The notes beneath the pieces were generated by a model. It ran no database searches and was not told the DNA's origin. It was given only the letters and a program-made list of their open reading frames with translations. Both the position numbers and the translations under genes were made by a program. Shown one piece after another: positions 20,301 through 30,897 of a DNA stretch of 64,000 nt (within the stretch, counting starts at the first letter, position 1; the number at the start of each line of letters is the position of its first letter). This stretch comes from Adiantum capillus-veneris (taxonomy: Eukaryota; Streptophyta; Polypodiopsida; Polypodiales; Pteridaceae): positions 43,711,598 to 43,775,597 of the forward strand of contig CM043962.1 of NCBI GenBank assembly GCA_014529385.2, written 5' to 3'.

Positions 20301-20512
20301 TCTTCAGCCGCCACCTTCTACCCACGTGGTTACCCCTCAAAATAAGCTGCAGTTGGTAGAGAAGCCATGTGGTGTCCTCACTTGGGCCCAACTACTCTCG
20401 GTCTTAGCATTTCAGCAAGTTTAACTCCCCCACACATTCTCACAACAGTGGATACCCTGCCTTCAACTGTTTTGAAAAGCCATCCCCCAGTGTCAAGAAA
20501 GAATCCAAATCT

Positions 20513-21300
20513 TTGCTCTCCGATATTGATGAAGCTCTCTTGGAAGCAGTTTTCAATCTACAGAAGATCAAGGTACTAGAGAAACCATTGATAGAAAAAG
20601 AAAAGCTTACAGCAGAGACAATCTTGAAGAACACCTTCCAACAATTGGCCCTCTATGACATGCTGCGACTAGATGCGAGTTTTAGAAGTGACACCCTTGC
20701 TGTTATTCAGTCACTTTATCCCAGAGCAAGTCCTAGTGGCGGGCACCTCCCAATGCGACCATCAGAGTCCTGTATGATATCCCATCTCGCTGCTCCCCTT
20801 ACTGATTATAGAAGCCCTTGTCTCACCGTGTCCGTATTGGGGCGGCAATTCTCAGGAGTGATAGTGGATGATGGATCTCGCATCAACCTGATGCCCGAGT
20901 TCACTATGTTAGCTCTAGGTCTACAGCCTACTCGCCCTGCTCCCTTCACAGATACATTGGCCGACCAACACAGTCTACCCAGTGGGCATAGTGGACAATG
21001 TGCCTCTGTAGGTACAAGACTTTACTTTTAACTTCGATTTTGTTGTGGTTCGTCTTCCCCAGGTTGAGGGCGAATTTCCCTTGCTCATTGGTAGACCATG
21101 GCTGCGACACACTAAAGCACTTCATGATTGGGGAACCGATGCCATGTGGATACACTGGCTCTCCGATGAAACCCATTCGCTTAGAAGGAGGCATGGATCC
21201 CGTTGTGCAACAAGTTTCTTTGTCAATGGAAACCAACCCTGAACAAGAAAAGCCTACTACACCTGTGAAGGGTCAGGCGAAGATCTGCTAGAGTGGTTGG
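20513..21300 (+). pseudogene. RT3 aspartic protease
   Basis: GVIVDDGSRINLMPEFTMLA (about 20855-20915) is the catalytic loop; RT7 has DGGF at this place. The second motif FPLLIGRPWL is at about 21080-21105 in another frame. It ends with an LLEWLDVTKSMPCY segment, after which low-complexity sequence begins where RT would be expected. Confidence 0.75.
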
Positions 21301-21689
21301 ACGTTACCAAATCTATGCCTTGTTATGGAGTCTCTATTCACTCTTTGCTTGGAGGTACACCCTCTTCCAATGTTTCCACGGTAACTAAACCTAATAGGCC
21401 ACGTGAGCCAGCACAAAGGTTGAAGGTCACATACGCTATTCCCCGTGCGCCCTTGGTGGTAGCCTTTGGATTTGGTGAGCCTATAAAGAATCATAGAAGC
21501 GGAAAGAAATCTCCTCTACAGGAGTTCACCCCCCTTCAACATTAGCCCCATCGGTGTGTGCTTCTCCGACTAGAACAAAGCTCTCCTCTATGTCTATGGA
21601 ACTCCCTTCACAAAGCTTCCTCAAGACGGGATACAACAAAAACAATGTTGATTTCAAGCTTGATGAGTTCCCTGATCATGATATCTCTC

Positions 21690-22290
21690 TGCTTCAGACC
21701 ATCTCCCCTTACTATCCCCTCCCTCCCTCCTGGCCCTTACCCACCCCCTCATTCCTACCCTTCCCCTCACACTCACTCGCTCCTACCCACCCCCTCTCTC
21801 TCCCTCGCCCCTACCCACCATTTTTCCCCTCTCGCCCCCTCTCCCCCCTACCCACCACCCACCCCTTGCCCCTACCCACCTGGCCTACCCCTCGTCCCCC
21901 TACCCACCCCTCGCCCCTAGTCCTCCCTCACCAGCCCTCGCCCCTAGTCCCCCCCTCACCAGCCCTCGTTCCCTGCCCACTCACCCTCACCCCGTACCCA
22001 CCCCTTGTCTCTAGTCCAGCCCCCTCACCCACCCCTCGCCCCTAGTCCCTACCCTTGCCTCTAGTCCCCCCCCCTACCCACCCCTCACCCCTAGTCTCTC
22101 CCTCACTAGCCCTCGCCCCCTCCTACCCACTTCTCGTCCGCTACCCACCAGGCCTCGCCCCCTATCCACCCCCTCCCTTGCCCTCGCCCCTACCCACCCC
22201 CTCACTCCCTCTCGCCCCTACCCACCCCCTCCCCCCCTCGCCCCTATCTAGCCTACCCCCCCGCCCTACCTACCCCTTCCCCTCTAGAAA
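21690..22290 (+). repeat. C-rich imperfect tandem repeat in RT3
   Basis: About 600 bases made of variants of CCCTCGCCCCTACCCACC with almost no G on this strand. Long proline ORFs in all frames are a by-product. It occupies the place of pol in RT3 and is absent from the surviving part of RT7. Confidence 0.88.
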
Positions 22291-22568
22291 AAGTTGTAGA
22301 AAAAAGAAAAACTGCAGCTTGAAAGTTTTCAGTTCCTACTTTCTGCTCAGCTTTCCTAGCTAGAACATTACTTCTTCAACATATTTTGCAAATATCGGCA
22401 TTGCTTCATTGGTACTTCCTCCTTAGGAACTCAAAATCTTCTCCAACATCACCTTCTTCATTCAGAGTGTACTGCGTCTTTTCCCATTTTTCCTGGTGTT
22501 TCAAATGTTCTCTCTAGTCTCACTGTTTTGTCTCACCGAGACAGTGAGTGGTTTTGTGGCGAGCAACT

Positions 22569-23146
22569 TGTAGCAGGGCTACATTGTCACTTTCACAGGA
22601 CACACAGTTAGTATAGTTGGTCTGCTTTGTTTCACACTGGACGGACTCTCTGGGTTGGCAGTGACACGTGGCAGGGATACGAACGATGGTCTAGTGGACA
22701 TCGTGGCTAGGTCACCACCACCACTTAGTTTGGAGCTAGACTTAGATGGCTGACATTTATGAGCCGTTGGTGGCTCTTTATGGTTGTACATATGAGTAGT
22801 AGCTGTTGGATCATACAGATTATCTTTTTCATATATGGTCCAGCGTCATCGTCTAGTGAGTGAGACTATACAAATAGCACGTCTACACCATCCCTGCACA
22901 TCTGAGCCTCGACAACCCGATTGTACCCGTGAGTTCTGGCTGGAGCTGAGTGTGCTGCCACGCCAGAGTCTGTACTGGTTCCTTTGACATAGTGAGTCCG
23001 TATGTTCTGGTCTTGCTGCCGTGTCTCTGTGTTGATTTGCTGTTATCTATTATTTCCTGTGTTTTCATGCTATTTGAGTGAGATGTCACGCACATTGCAC
23101 TGAGGAGCACCCACTATAGAGAGCACGACACACTATCCATGCTACA
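22569..23146 (+). repeat. RT3 3' LTR, 578 bp
   Basis: Starts TGTAGCAGGGCTACATTG and ends CATGCTACA, followed by the target duplication CTTGG. It differs from the 5' LTR by scattered substitutions and small indels (around one in ten to fifteen positions by eye). No obvious polypurine tract precedes it. Confidence 0.9.
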
Positions 23147-23151
23147 CTTGG

Positions 23152-23290
23152 TTTGTAAACATCCTCGGAGAAGGAGGTTTCTTGATTGCTGATTTGATGG
23201 GTGGTTCTGTGGCTTTCTGCCACCTCGGTGTGCACTTCGGCGATGGATTGCTGAGACAAAAAATTTACAAATTTTAATCCTTCGCGATCA
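23152..23290 (-). pseudogene. RT2 gag N-terminal segment beyond the RT3 insertion
   Basis: Minus-strand sequence here matches RT4 at about 24735-24865 (TTGCTGAGACAAAAAA on plus is the complement of the RT4 TTTTTTTGTCTCAGCAA). It abuts exactly the gag sequence at 17835 once RT3 is removed. Homology ends at about 23290, where plus-oriented RT4-family 3' sequence begins. Confidence 0.75.
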
Positions 23291-24076
23291 CTAAATACAT
23301 TGCTGATTAATCATGGTCTGAGATTTGGAATGAATTTGAATATGATTTGTCATGTGATGTCTTGTGATGTCCGGTGATGTGATTGTCCATTTGTACAAGT
23401 GCTAGATGTCATGTGCCTAGTGCATCGGTACTAATAGTCAGTGTCTACTAAGACAGTTTATGGCCTCTGTTTGTTTTGCATGCGTAATCGAGGGCGATTA
23501 CAATTCTTTCAAGAGGGGGATATGTCACAAACTCGTGATGTGGCAACCCTATAAGTTGTCCCAACTTATGGCCAATTGACGAGGGGACCCCGGGGACACA
23601 AGAAGATAAAAATAAAACGCTAAATGCTGACGTGGCAGCCCGAAAATCATGCCGTTATTTACGCTGGCTGTTGACACGGTAAAGTGTACAGATTTCCGTG
23701 ATTTGAGCTGACAACGCTGTTGTACGGATTTCCGCATTGGCTGCTTTTGGGCCCTCTCCTTTTGAGTGAGAAGCTTTTAAATTAAATGCTTTTGGGGCTC
23801 TGCTTTTGGGCATCCCTTGTACCAATAAATAAGTGGGCTAGGCCTCATTACTCAGAGCATCTCGACGCAGAGTCTGAGAGTGAGGGCCTACCTACTCTTT
23901 TGTACTTTGAACATAGATTAATATAAAAAGAAATACCGAAAGGGGCGCCAGTCTTTGGGGCCAATATCTCGAAGCATGGAACTACGCCGGGCCGTGTTGT
24001 CTTTGTGAACTGTTTTGAAGTGAATCTCTGTTGTGTCGTAATAGAATCTTGACTTGGAGTGTCCAAGTTTGTTACA
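23291..24076 (+). repeat. RT4-family 3' end fragment: 3' untranslated region, polypurine tract, full LTR
   Basis: 23291-23522 matches the RT4 3' region at 29812-30058, including the polypurine AAGAGGGGGA (23511-23520). An LTR of 554 bp follows (TGTCACAAACTCG at 23523 to GTTTGTTACA at 24076). So the 3' end of one element directly precedes another of the same family, sharing the LTR zone. Confidence 0.8.
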
Positions 24077-24484
24077 GTGTTGCTGACGTGGTAGTCCGTA
24101 CGGAATTGCACATATTACGGTGGTTGTTTTTAGCAGCTTTTGGATGAAATATTTTAAAGGAATTGCTTTTGGGGCATAAAGCTTTTGAGTTAAAAGATTT
24201 TGGGGCTCTGCTTTTGGGCATCCCTTGTACCAATAAATAAGTGTGCTAGGCCTCATTACTCAGAGCATCTGGACGCAGAGTCTGAGAGTGAGCGCCTGCC
24301 TACTCTCTTGTACTTTGAACACAGATTAATATAAAAAGATATACCGAAAGGGGCGCCAGTCTTTGGGGCCAATACCTCTAGGCACGGAACTACGCCGGGC
24401 CGTGTCATCTTTGTGAGCTGTTTTGAAGTGAATCTCTATTGTGTCGCGGTAGAATCTTGACTTGGGGTGTCCAAGTTTGTTACA
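24077..24484 (+). repeat. RT4 5' LTR, 5'-truncated, in tandem with the full LTR
   Basis: Begins inside the LTR at TTGCTGACGTGG (compare 30191) and ends GTTTGTTACA at 24484, followed by the primer binding site. It duplicates about 408 bases of the preceding LTR. Confidence 0.8.
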
Positions 24485-24485
24485 G

Positions 24486-24497
24486 TGGTATCAGAGC
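24486..24497 (+). other. RT4 primer binding site, initiator Met-tRNA
   Basis: TGGTATCAGAGC, one base after the LTR; the standard complement of the plant initiator Met-tRNA 3' end. Confidence 0.9.
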
Positions 24498-24548
24498 GCG
24501 GTCGATTTCTCTTCTACCAGGAAATCCGATCCTTTTCTCGCGACACTT

Positions 24549-26100
24549 ATGGATTCCAACAAGAATCAATTGACTTCTTTTGCATCTGCTAATACGGGAG
24601 GAGATCACGAAGAAGATTTACATGATCAAATAGAGGAAGAGTACGGGCCACCTCGGCCTACTCAGTTCGAACTTGAAGAGATGGAACGTCGACAGCAGGT
24701 TGTTGAGGCAACAAAGCAGATGATTAAAATTGCGAAGGATCCGAAATGTGCAAATTTTTTTGTCTCAGCAATTCATCGAAAGTGCACACCAAGTGACAGA
24801 AAGCCACAAAACCACCCATCAAACCGGCAATCAAGAAACCTCCTTCTCCGAGGATGTTGATAGAGCAAGATTTACAAGAGGTGGTTCAGACATAGATCAG
24901 GTGGCTTTTGGACGCTAACAACAAATCCAAAAAGCAAGAGAAAAAGCACAAGAAGGGGACTGACTTCCCGGGTTATCTGGGTCGTGAATCTTCTTTTGCA
25001 TCTGCAAGAAATCAGAAGAAGCGTGTACAATTTGAAGGACCACCTAGTTCTTCTTCTTCTTCTTCTTCTTTTGACAGTTCCTCTAGCTCTTTTGACTTGA
25101 GCGAGGAAGAAAAAAAAGGTAAAAAGCGAAGCAAAAAGCAAAGATTCGGAAAGGCCAAGAAAAAGGCAAAGAAGCCCAAGGTTCGCCCACTTTCTGACAA
25201 TTATACAGAGGACGGTTCGGACTCCGACAATCACATGTTTTATGCAAAGAAGAAGCATTTTTATAGAGCCAACCAATATGACTTTCTCGAAGACAAAAGC
25301 AAGAAAGTAAAAAAAAATCAAAGAAGGTGGACGGTCGATTAAGTTTGACTCATTTTCTGGGTTCCGAGATGCTCCGAGGGCTTTGGCCTTTATTCAACAG
25401 TTTGACATAGCTTTCTCTAGAGGGCATTACTCAGAGCACTCCAAGAGTAGGAGGGCTACATCTTTCTTCAAGGAAAATGCGACAAACATGGTGGTCCACT
25501 CTTCTTCTGAGGCACGAAGCTCTAGTTAAAAGGTTGAAATTCAAAAGGCTCTTTATTTCTTCTTGGTTGACTCAAGAGTACGAAAGAGATATACGAACCG
25601 CTTGGAATCATCTTCGGATGACAAAGGGAGATTCTTTGGACGCTTATTGCGAGAGATTATGGAACTCTTTTCTACCAGCCTCTTCGTTTAAGGAACAGAT
25701 TGAGCGGTTTTGCTGCAGACTTCCTATAGAGATCCAAGACTACTGCTTGGAACAAAAGTCAAATTCTATTTAAGAATTGATAGGTCATGCGAAACAGGGT
25801 TTTGCGATACATTTGGGAAATTTGACTTACCCCCCTGATGAGATCTTGACTCAAAGAACCCAACAGACTTCTAATAATGAAAGTAGAAAGAGAAAGAGTT
25901 CCCAAGAAAAGAAAGACAAGGATACATGACCCCAGCTCACTCGTCGAGAGAGGGCCAATTACATCAAAGAAGGGAAGTGTTTTGGATGCGGGGAACATGG
26001 GCAAGTCTCCGCGAAGTGCCCCAAAAAGGCACAGAAAGAACAACATGAAGACAGGCCAGAGAGTTCGAGAGAAGCTGAGTAACGTGGTAGAAAAGGCAAG
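24549..26100 (+). pseudogene. RT4 Gag (basic-Ser N terminus, capsid, one zinc knuckle)
   Basis: The ATG at 24549 opens about 100 residues of acidic sequence. After a frame break come a Lys-rich stretch (KKQEKKHKKGTDFPGYLG), a Ser-rich run, and capsid (FDSFSGFRDAPRALAFIQ near 25345, EYERDIRTAWNHLRMTKGD near 25575-25630). The zinc knuckle CFGCGEHGQVSAKC is at about 25980-26022. At least three frame changes. Confidence 0.8.
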
Positions 26101-26204
26101 ATGAAAGCAGGACTAGTTTCAGATTGCATGGGTACTAACCCAAGCATGATTGATGAAAGTACAGAACTTTGCCGAGGTTGGGGCAAAGTGAAAGATTAAG
26201 AAGC

Positions 26205-26600
26205 CCTGATTTTCTTTGATGGAGGATCCAAGGCCAACATCATCTCACCTAAATTGGCGGCGCGGCTCGAGATTACACCTGATTGGATGGGACCACTAGT
26301 AGAGGTAGTTCTAGCGGCGCCCGGATGGGACATAGCCATTACAATTGTCATTGGAAAACTTTGGTTGCATTGCCAGGGGTATTTGGGGCACGAGGACTTT
26401 TACATAATGCCCTTGGAAGGTTGTGACGTCCTCCTTGGAGACCCTTGGTACCATAAGAACAACGCCCTGATCGATTATCGGGCGAAGAAAGCGACTTTGA
26501 AAAATGAAAAGGGCCGAAAAATTGTACTTGATGTAAAACTGAAGGGCGAGTCTATCTTATTGTATTGGCTTCAACCGTTTCCAATTTAATGAAATCCAGT
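26205..26600 (+). pseudogene. RT4 aspartic protease
   Basis: FFDGGSKANIISPKLAARLE gives the catalytic loop and EDFYIMPLEGCDVLLGDPW the second motif, with spacing of about 70 residues as in Ty3 proteases. Open for most of its length. Cleaves the Gag-Pol polyprotein. Confidence 0.82.
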
Positions 26601-26639
26601 CTGTTTGTTTACTCGATCTATTTGAGAGTTAAATGATGA

Positions 26640-27400
26640 ACACAGAACGAATATGTCTGAACTAGATAACGAACGCCAAGACTTTCTCCACACTCATGCC
26701 GACTGATTTTTTGAGGGCCTGCCAGGTGAGCTGCCACCATCTCGTCCTGAGGATCATACTATTGATCTGATACCTGGAAGCACACCACCTAACTGGCCAC
26801 CTTACTGTGTTAGCCGAGCCCAGAATGAAGAGATTATAAACCAAGTGAAATACCTTTTGGAAAAGGGTCTTATCTTGCCGAAAACTTCACCCTACTGCTC
26901 TCCGGTCTTGTTGGTTTTAAAGAAAGACGGATCTTGGAGAATGTGCATTGATTATAGAGCTCTCAATAAAATCACCATCAAGTACAGATTTCCGATTCCG
27001 AGGATCGATGATATTCTTGACAGACTACAGGGATCCTCTTGTTTCAGTAGGATTGATTTGAAAAGCGGATATCATCAGATTAGAATCGCACCGGGAGATG
27101 TCTACAAGACAACTTTTCAAACGAGCTTTGATTATATGAATTTTTGGTGATGCCTTTTGGCCTTACCAATGCTCCGGCGACTTTCAACCGAATGATGGAT
27201 AGGATTTTTAGAGAGAACAAATCTTTTGTTGGCACTTTCTTTGATGACATTATAGCCTTCTCCAAGGATGAGGCAGAACATAGACATCATCTGCTTCAGG
27301 TCTTACAGGCATTGCGAGATCACAAGTTAATTATCAATGCCAAGAAGAGTGAATTTTTCTTGCCGGAGATAGACTTTTTGGGACACATCGTCTAAATAGT
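26640..27400 (+). pseudogene. RT4 reverse transcriptase
   Basis: Motifs in order: [20 protein letters not shown] (block 1-2), FSRIDLKSGYHQIRI (motif A, catalytic Asp), MPFGLTNAPATFNRMMD (motif B), FFDDIIAFS (motif C, FxDD in place of the usual YxDD) and FLGHIV (motif E). A frameshift lies at about 27145 and a TAA after HIV at about 27394-27396; catalytic residues are intact. Confidence 0.9.
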
Positions 27401-27410
27401 AGGAGTACAG

Positions 27411-28123
27411 ATGGACCCGACCAAGATTGAGACTATACGTGATTGGCCCGATTTGAAGAATGTTCATGAAGTAGGAAGCTTTTTGGGCTTATGTTCTTAC
27501 TACCAGCTGTTCATTAGAAAGTTTGCAGAGGCTGCTTCCCCTTTGCACATTCTGGCACAGAAAGGAGTCCCTTTCTCGTGGGGACTCAGAGAGGTGATTG
27601 TTGTCCAGACTTCGAAAGAGAAATTGACTATGAGATCAGTTTTTACTTTGCCGGATTTGCAGAAGTCATTCAGAGTATATTGTGATGCTTGTGGTCTTAG
27701 TCTAGGTGCGGTCTTAATGCAAGAAGGCCATGTCATTGCCTATGAGAGCCGATTGTTTTCAAGGCCGGAATTGACAGCATAGATTTATGAGAAAGAGCTT
27801 TTGGCGGTTATCCGTGCTCTTACTCAGTGTGGCGACATTACCTACTCGGAGCAGATTTTACGGTCTTCACTGATCATCAAAGTTTACGCTACTTCTTGTC
27901 ACAGAAGCAGCTTTCAGAAAAGTAGATGAGGTGGGCTAACATCTTGTCACAGTTTCACTTCCAGATTGTCCATGTACAGGGACATAAGAACTTGGTGGTA
28001 GATGCTTTGTCCCGGAAGCCGTTAGTCTTGGTTATTTCCGCGATTTATCATAGAAGCTTCGAGGACATGGTCAATCAGTACGCCACAGATCCAGATTTTT
28101 CTGATGTATTCACTCGAATATAG
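27411..28123 (+). pseudogene. RT4 RNase H
   Basis: Connection FLGLCSYYQLFIRKFAEAAS, then FRVYCDACGLSLGAVLMQ (first catalytic Asp as YCDA), YEKELLAVIRAL (Glu) after a stop at 27780, and a final ADALSRKP-like segment (VVDALSRKPLVLV). Two in-frame stops. Confidence 0.85.
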
Positions 28124-28165
28124 AATAGGGAGGTAATAGTAGGATATTCCATACGGGATGGCTAC

Positions 28166-28954
28166 TTGATGAAGAAAACGATGTTGTGCGTTACACAGCC
28201 GTTGAGGGAAAAGGTTCTAACTGAATGCCATTGTCCACCTTTTACGGGTCACTGCGGCATTGACACCACCTTGAAAGGTGTGGAGCGATACTTCTTTTGG
28301 CCGAGACTCAAGAAGGATGTGGACGACTTTGTACGCAGTTGCTTGGTACATAAAGCACAGGGATTGTTACAGCCTTTACCCATTCCCACCCGCCCCTAGG
28401 AAAGTATTGCTATGGATTTCATTTTTGATCTCCCGAAGACTCAGAGTGGGCATGATGTCATTTGGACTGTCATCGACAGATTTAGCAAGCAAGCTCACTT
28501 TGTTCGAGTGAAGAAAACAGTCAAGCCGGATCATTTAGCGAGATTGTTCATTTCACAAATTTTCAGATTACATGGCATGCCTGAGACAATAGTCTCTAAT
28601 AGAGATCCCCGATTCACGAGTTTGTTTTGGAAGGCTATTTGGGAGAACATTGGCACACGGTTACAACTCTCGTCATCTTTCCACCCGCAGACAGATGGGA
28701 AATCTGAGATTGCAAATTCAGTCGTACTGGATTTATTGAAGTCTTACATTTCTGATCAGAAGACTCAATGGGAAGAATTTTTACCCTTGGTGGAAATGGC
28801 CTACAATAACACGATCCACTCTTCGACGGGGAAGGCGCCGTTTGAGATTATTGAAGGTGCTACGAAGGTTCCACCCTTCCATAGCACGAAAGATAAGATT
28901 TTTGAAGCCAATCAGTACACGAGGGACTTGGACACTGCTTTTGCCAAGGTCTAG
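28166..28954 (+). pseudogene. RT4 integrase
   Basis: The zinc domain reads CHCPPFTGHCGID...VRSCLVHK, in which the last Cys pair of HHCC is partly lost. The core domain from 28412 has MDFIFDLPKT (first Asp), SNRDPRFTSLFWK (second Asp) and FHPQTDGKSEI (Glu), then MAYNNTIHSSTGKAPFEI. The DDE triad is intact. The stop between zinc and core domains (28397-28399) breaks the protein. Confidence 0.9.
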
Positions 28955-29187
28955 GAGGCTTTAGCAAAATCTTAGGAAAGACACAAGCAAGCAACAGATT
29001 GACACCGTCACGATTTGAAATTAAAGGAAGACGATTGGGTGCTCTTACGTTTTGAGAAGGCATGCCTAAGAAAGAAAAAAAGCTTAGCATGAGATACTAT
29101 GGACCTTTCTAGATAAAAGAGAAGATTAATGATGTCTCCTTTAGACTGAAGCTGCCCTATACTTGGAGGATTCACAATGCCTTATAT

Positions 29188-29451
29188 GTGAGTCTCTTGA
29201 AGCCTTTTAAAGGCGATGTGCCCGATGATGGGGAGCCATATGCGCAATCCGAAGTGGAGAAAAGCGAGGAGATACTCGTTCCAGAACAGATATTGGCACA
29301 TAAAGATAGAAAGATTAAAGGTAAAGTGATTAGGTGGTTCTTGGTTAAATTCCAAAACTATCCTGCATTGGATGCGAAGTGGATGGAGGAGGACCTAACA
29401 GATACTCCTCAGATTTTGGAACTTTACCTTGAAGCATTTGGTTTAGCATAG
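29188..29451 (+). pseudogene. RT4 chromodomain at the integrase C terminus
   Basis: The segment PEQILAHKDRKIKGKVIRWF, then LVKFQNYPALDAKWMEEDL, is a chromovirus chromodomain, with the aromatic W in WMEE. It is preceded by MSLLKPFKGD, the usual SLLKP link. Chromodomains recognise modified chromatin and direct integration. Confidence 0.85.
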
Positions 29452-30058
29452 TCTACTCTGATAGAACCCCGATTTCAGCATGGGTGAATCTAGTGCAGTG
29501 GGCTTACACAAGAGGGGAGTTGCTCCCCTCCTTTGTTAACAGATTACCCAGATTTTTGTTATAGAGTCATTGATGTCCCTTTGGGTTTCAGGGATACTGC
29601 TGGGATGACAGTATTCTGCTGTATGACTTTATGAACTGGAATTCCCGAAAATGAAAATGATTGATTTGTACTTGACTTGTTTGAGTGCAGGAACTGAAAG
29701 ACAATGATTGCAGCATTTGGGTCTCATAAATCTCTATAGACATGATTGCAATAAGGATTAGTTAATCGGGCATCTGTGAGGTCCTGCAATTGGATCTAGA
29801 TGCGATTACTAAACACGTTGCCGATTGATCATGGTCTGAGATTTGGAATGAATTTGAATGTGATTTGTCATGTGATCTCCTGTAAGGTCAAGTGATGTCT
29901 TGTGATGTCCAGTGATGTGACTATCGATTGGTACATGTGCTAGATGTGTTGTGTCTAGTGCGCGGTACTAACAGTCAGTGTCTACTAAGATAGTTTATGG
30001 CCTCTGTCTATTTTGCAGGCGTAATCGAGGGAGATTACAATTCTTTCAAGAGGGGGTA
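29452..30058 (+). other. RT4 3' untranslated region and polypurine tract
   Basis: No ORF. Contains repeated TGATGTC/TGATGT words near 29870-29930. The polypurine tract AAGAGGGGG (30048-30056), primer for second-strand synthesis, lies two bases before the 3' LTR. Confidence 0.75.
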
Positions 30059-30622
30059 TGTCACAAACTCGTGACGTGGCAAGCCCCAGGACACTCTGAG
30101 AAATACACCGACAACAGGTTGCAACGGAATATCCGTTGGAAAACATGCTGACTGAATGCTGACGTGGCAGCTCGGATTTTGCGGCGCAAATTACGTTGCT
30201 GACGTGGCAGTCTATACGGAATTGCGCAAATTAAGCTCGCTGTTTTTAGCAGCTTTAAAATGAAAGATTTTTAAGGAATTGCTTTTGGGACATAAAGCTT
30301 TTGAGTTGAAAGATTTTGGGGCACTGCTTTTGGGCATCCCTTGTACCAATAAATAAGTGGGCTAGGCCTCATTACTCAGAGCTTCTGGACGTAGATTCTG
30401 AGAGTGAGCGCCTGCCTACTTTCTTGTACTTTGAACACAGATTAATATAAAAAGAAATACCGAAAGGGGCTCCAGTCTTTGGGGCCAATACCTCTGGGCA
30501 CAGAACTACACTGGGCCGTGTCATCTTTGTGAACTGTTTTGAAGTGAAAAGAAATACCGAAAGGGGCTCCAGTCTTTGGGGCCAATACCTCTGGGCACGG
30601 AACTACACCGGGCCGTGTTATT
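30059..30622 (+). repeat. RT4 3' LTR, damaged at its end
   Basis: Starts TGTCACAAACTCGTGAC. Follows the family LTR to 30548 (GAAGTGAA), then returns to AAGAAATACCGAAAGGGG and repeats 30452-30525 almost exactly, ending near 30622 without the terminal GTTTGTTACA. No target duplication can be assigned. Confidence 0.8.
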
Positions 30623-30897
30623 TGACAAGCAGTATGCGCTTTTGGACGCATCCGAGTCTGAAGCCCGTAAAGAAGGAGTTTTTTAAATGGGAGGATGGGC
30701 TGAGTTCCTCGTGTATTATTTTTTGACATTGGACAAATTGAAAACAACTTTTTTCAAGCGTTTTGGAGAAACCTATCCTGCAAATACTGGAGTAACTGCA
30801 ACTTGCGGTGTCTTTAAAGAAGAAGGATGTGGAAGCCTGTATTGCTCCTTTCAGAATGTTGATGCGGCAGGTAGGAGCACCGTCTTGACTTAGGGAG
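30623..30897. other. Spacer between RT4 and RT5, possible short coding remnant
   Basis: A plus frame (30687-30893) of 68 residues with LDKLKTTFFKRFGETY vaguely recalls gag, but too little is left to assign. Nothing else seen. Confidence 0.25.

Larger units (their letters stand above)
17841..23146 (+). mobile_element. RT3: complete gag-protease-only LTR retrotransposon (TR-GAG-like)
   Basis: Two LTRs of 573 and 578 bp with TGTAGC...GCTACA ends frame a 4.2-kb interior that encodes gag, three zinc knuckles and an aspartic protease but no RT, RNase H or integrase. The flanking 5-mers are identical (CTTGG at 17836-17840 and 23147-23151), and removing the element joins RT2 gag sequence exactly. 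It therefore transposed with enzymes supplied by another element, like the non-autonomous plant class called TR-GAG. Stops in gag and clear LTR divergence show it is not recent. A second copy (RT7) lies at 43280-48640. Confidence 0.88.
12278..23290 (-). mobile_element. RT2: minus-strand Ty3/gypsy chromovirus, chimeric, interrupted by RT3
   Basis: Minus-strand order: gag start (23290-23152), interruption by RT3, rest of gag (17875-16596), protease, RT N-terminal remnant, RNase H, integrase, chromodomain and a candidate 3' LTR. The gag-protease half is closely similar to RT4, but from about 15728 the sequence changes to a different chromovirus. About 400 bases of RT core are absent at the join. 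No 5' LTR remains: the 5' end is cut at about 23290. Numerous stops make it inactive. Confidence 0.8.
23523..30622 (+). mobile_element. RT4: Ty3/gypsy chromovirus, all domains present, inactive
   Basis: Order: LTR, partial LTR, primer site for initiator Met-tRNA, gag, zinc knuckle, protease, RT, RNase H, integrase, chromodomain, 600-bp 3' region, polypurine tract, 3' LTR. This is the classical chromovirus layout. Stop codons and frameshifts occur in nearly every domain. The 3' LTR is broken: after 30548 it repeats an LTR segment (30549-30622) and loses its normal end. Confidence 0.88.

Noticed and set aside
21554-22363. Proline-rich ORFs of 100 to 163 codons
   Set aside because: All frames of the C-rich tandem repeat stay open because no stop can form from C-rich units; not evidence of a protein.
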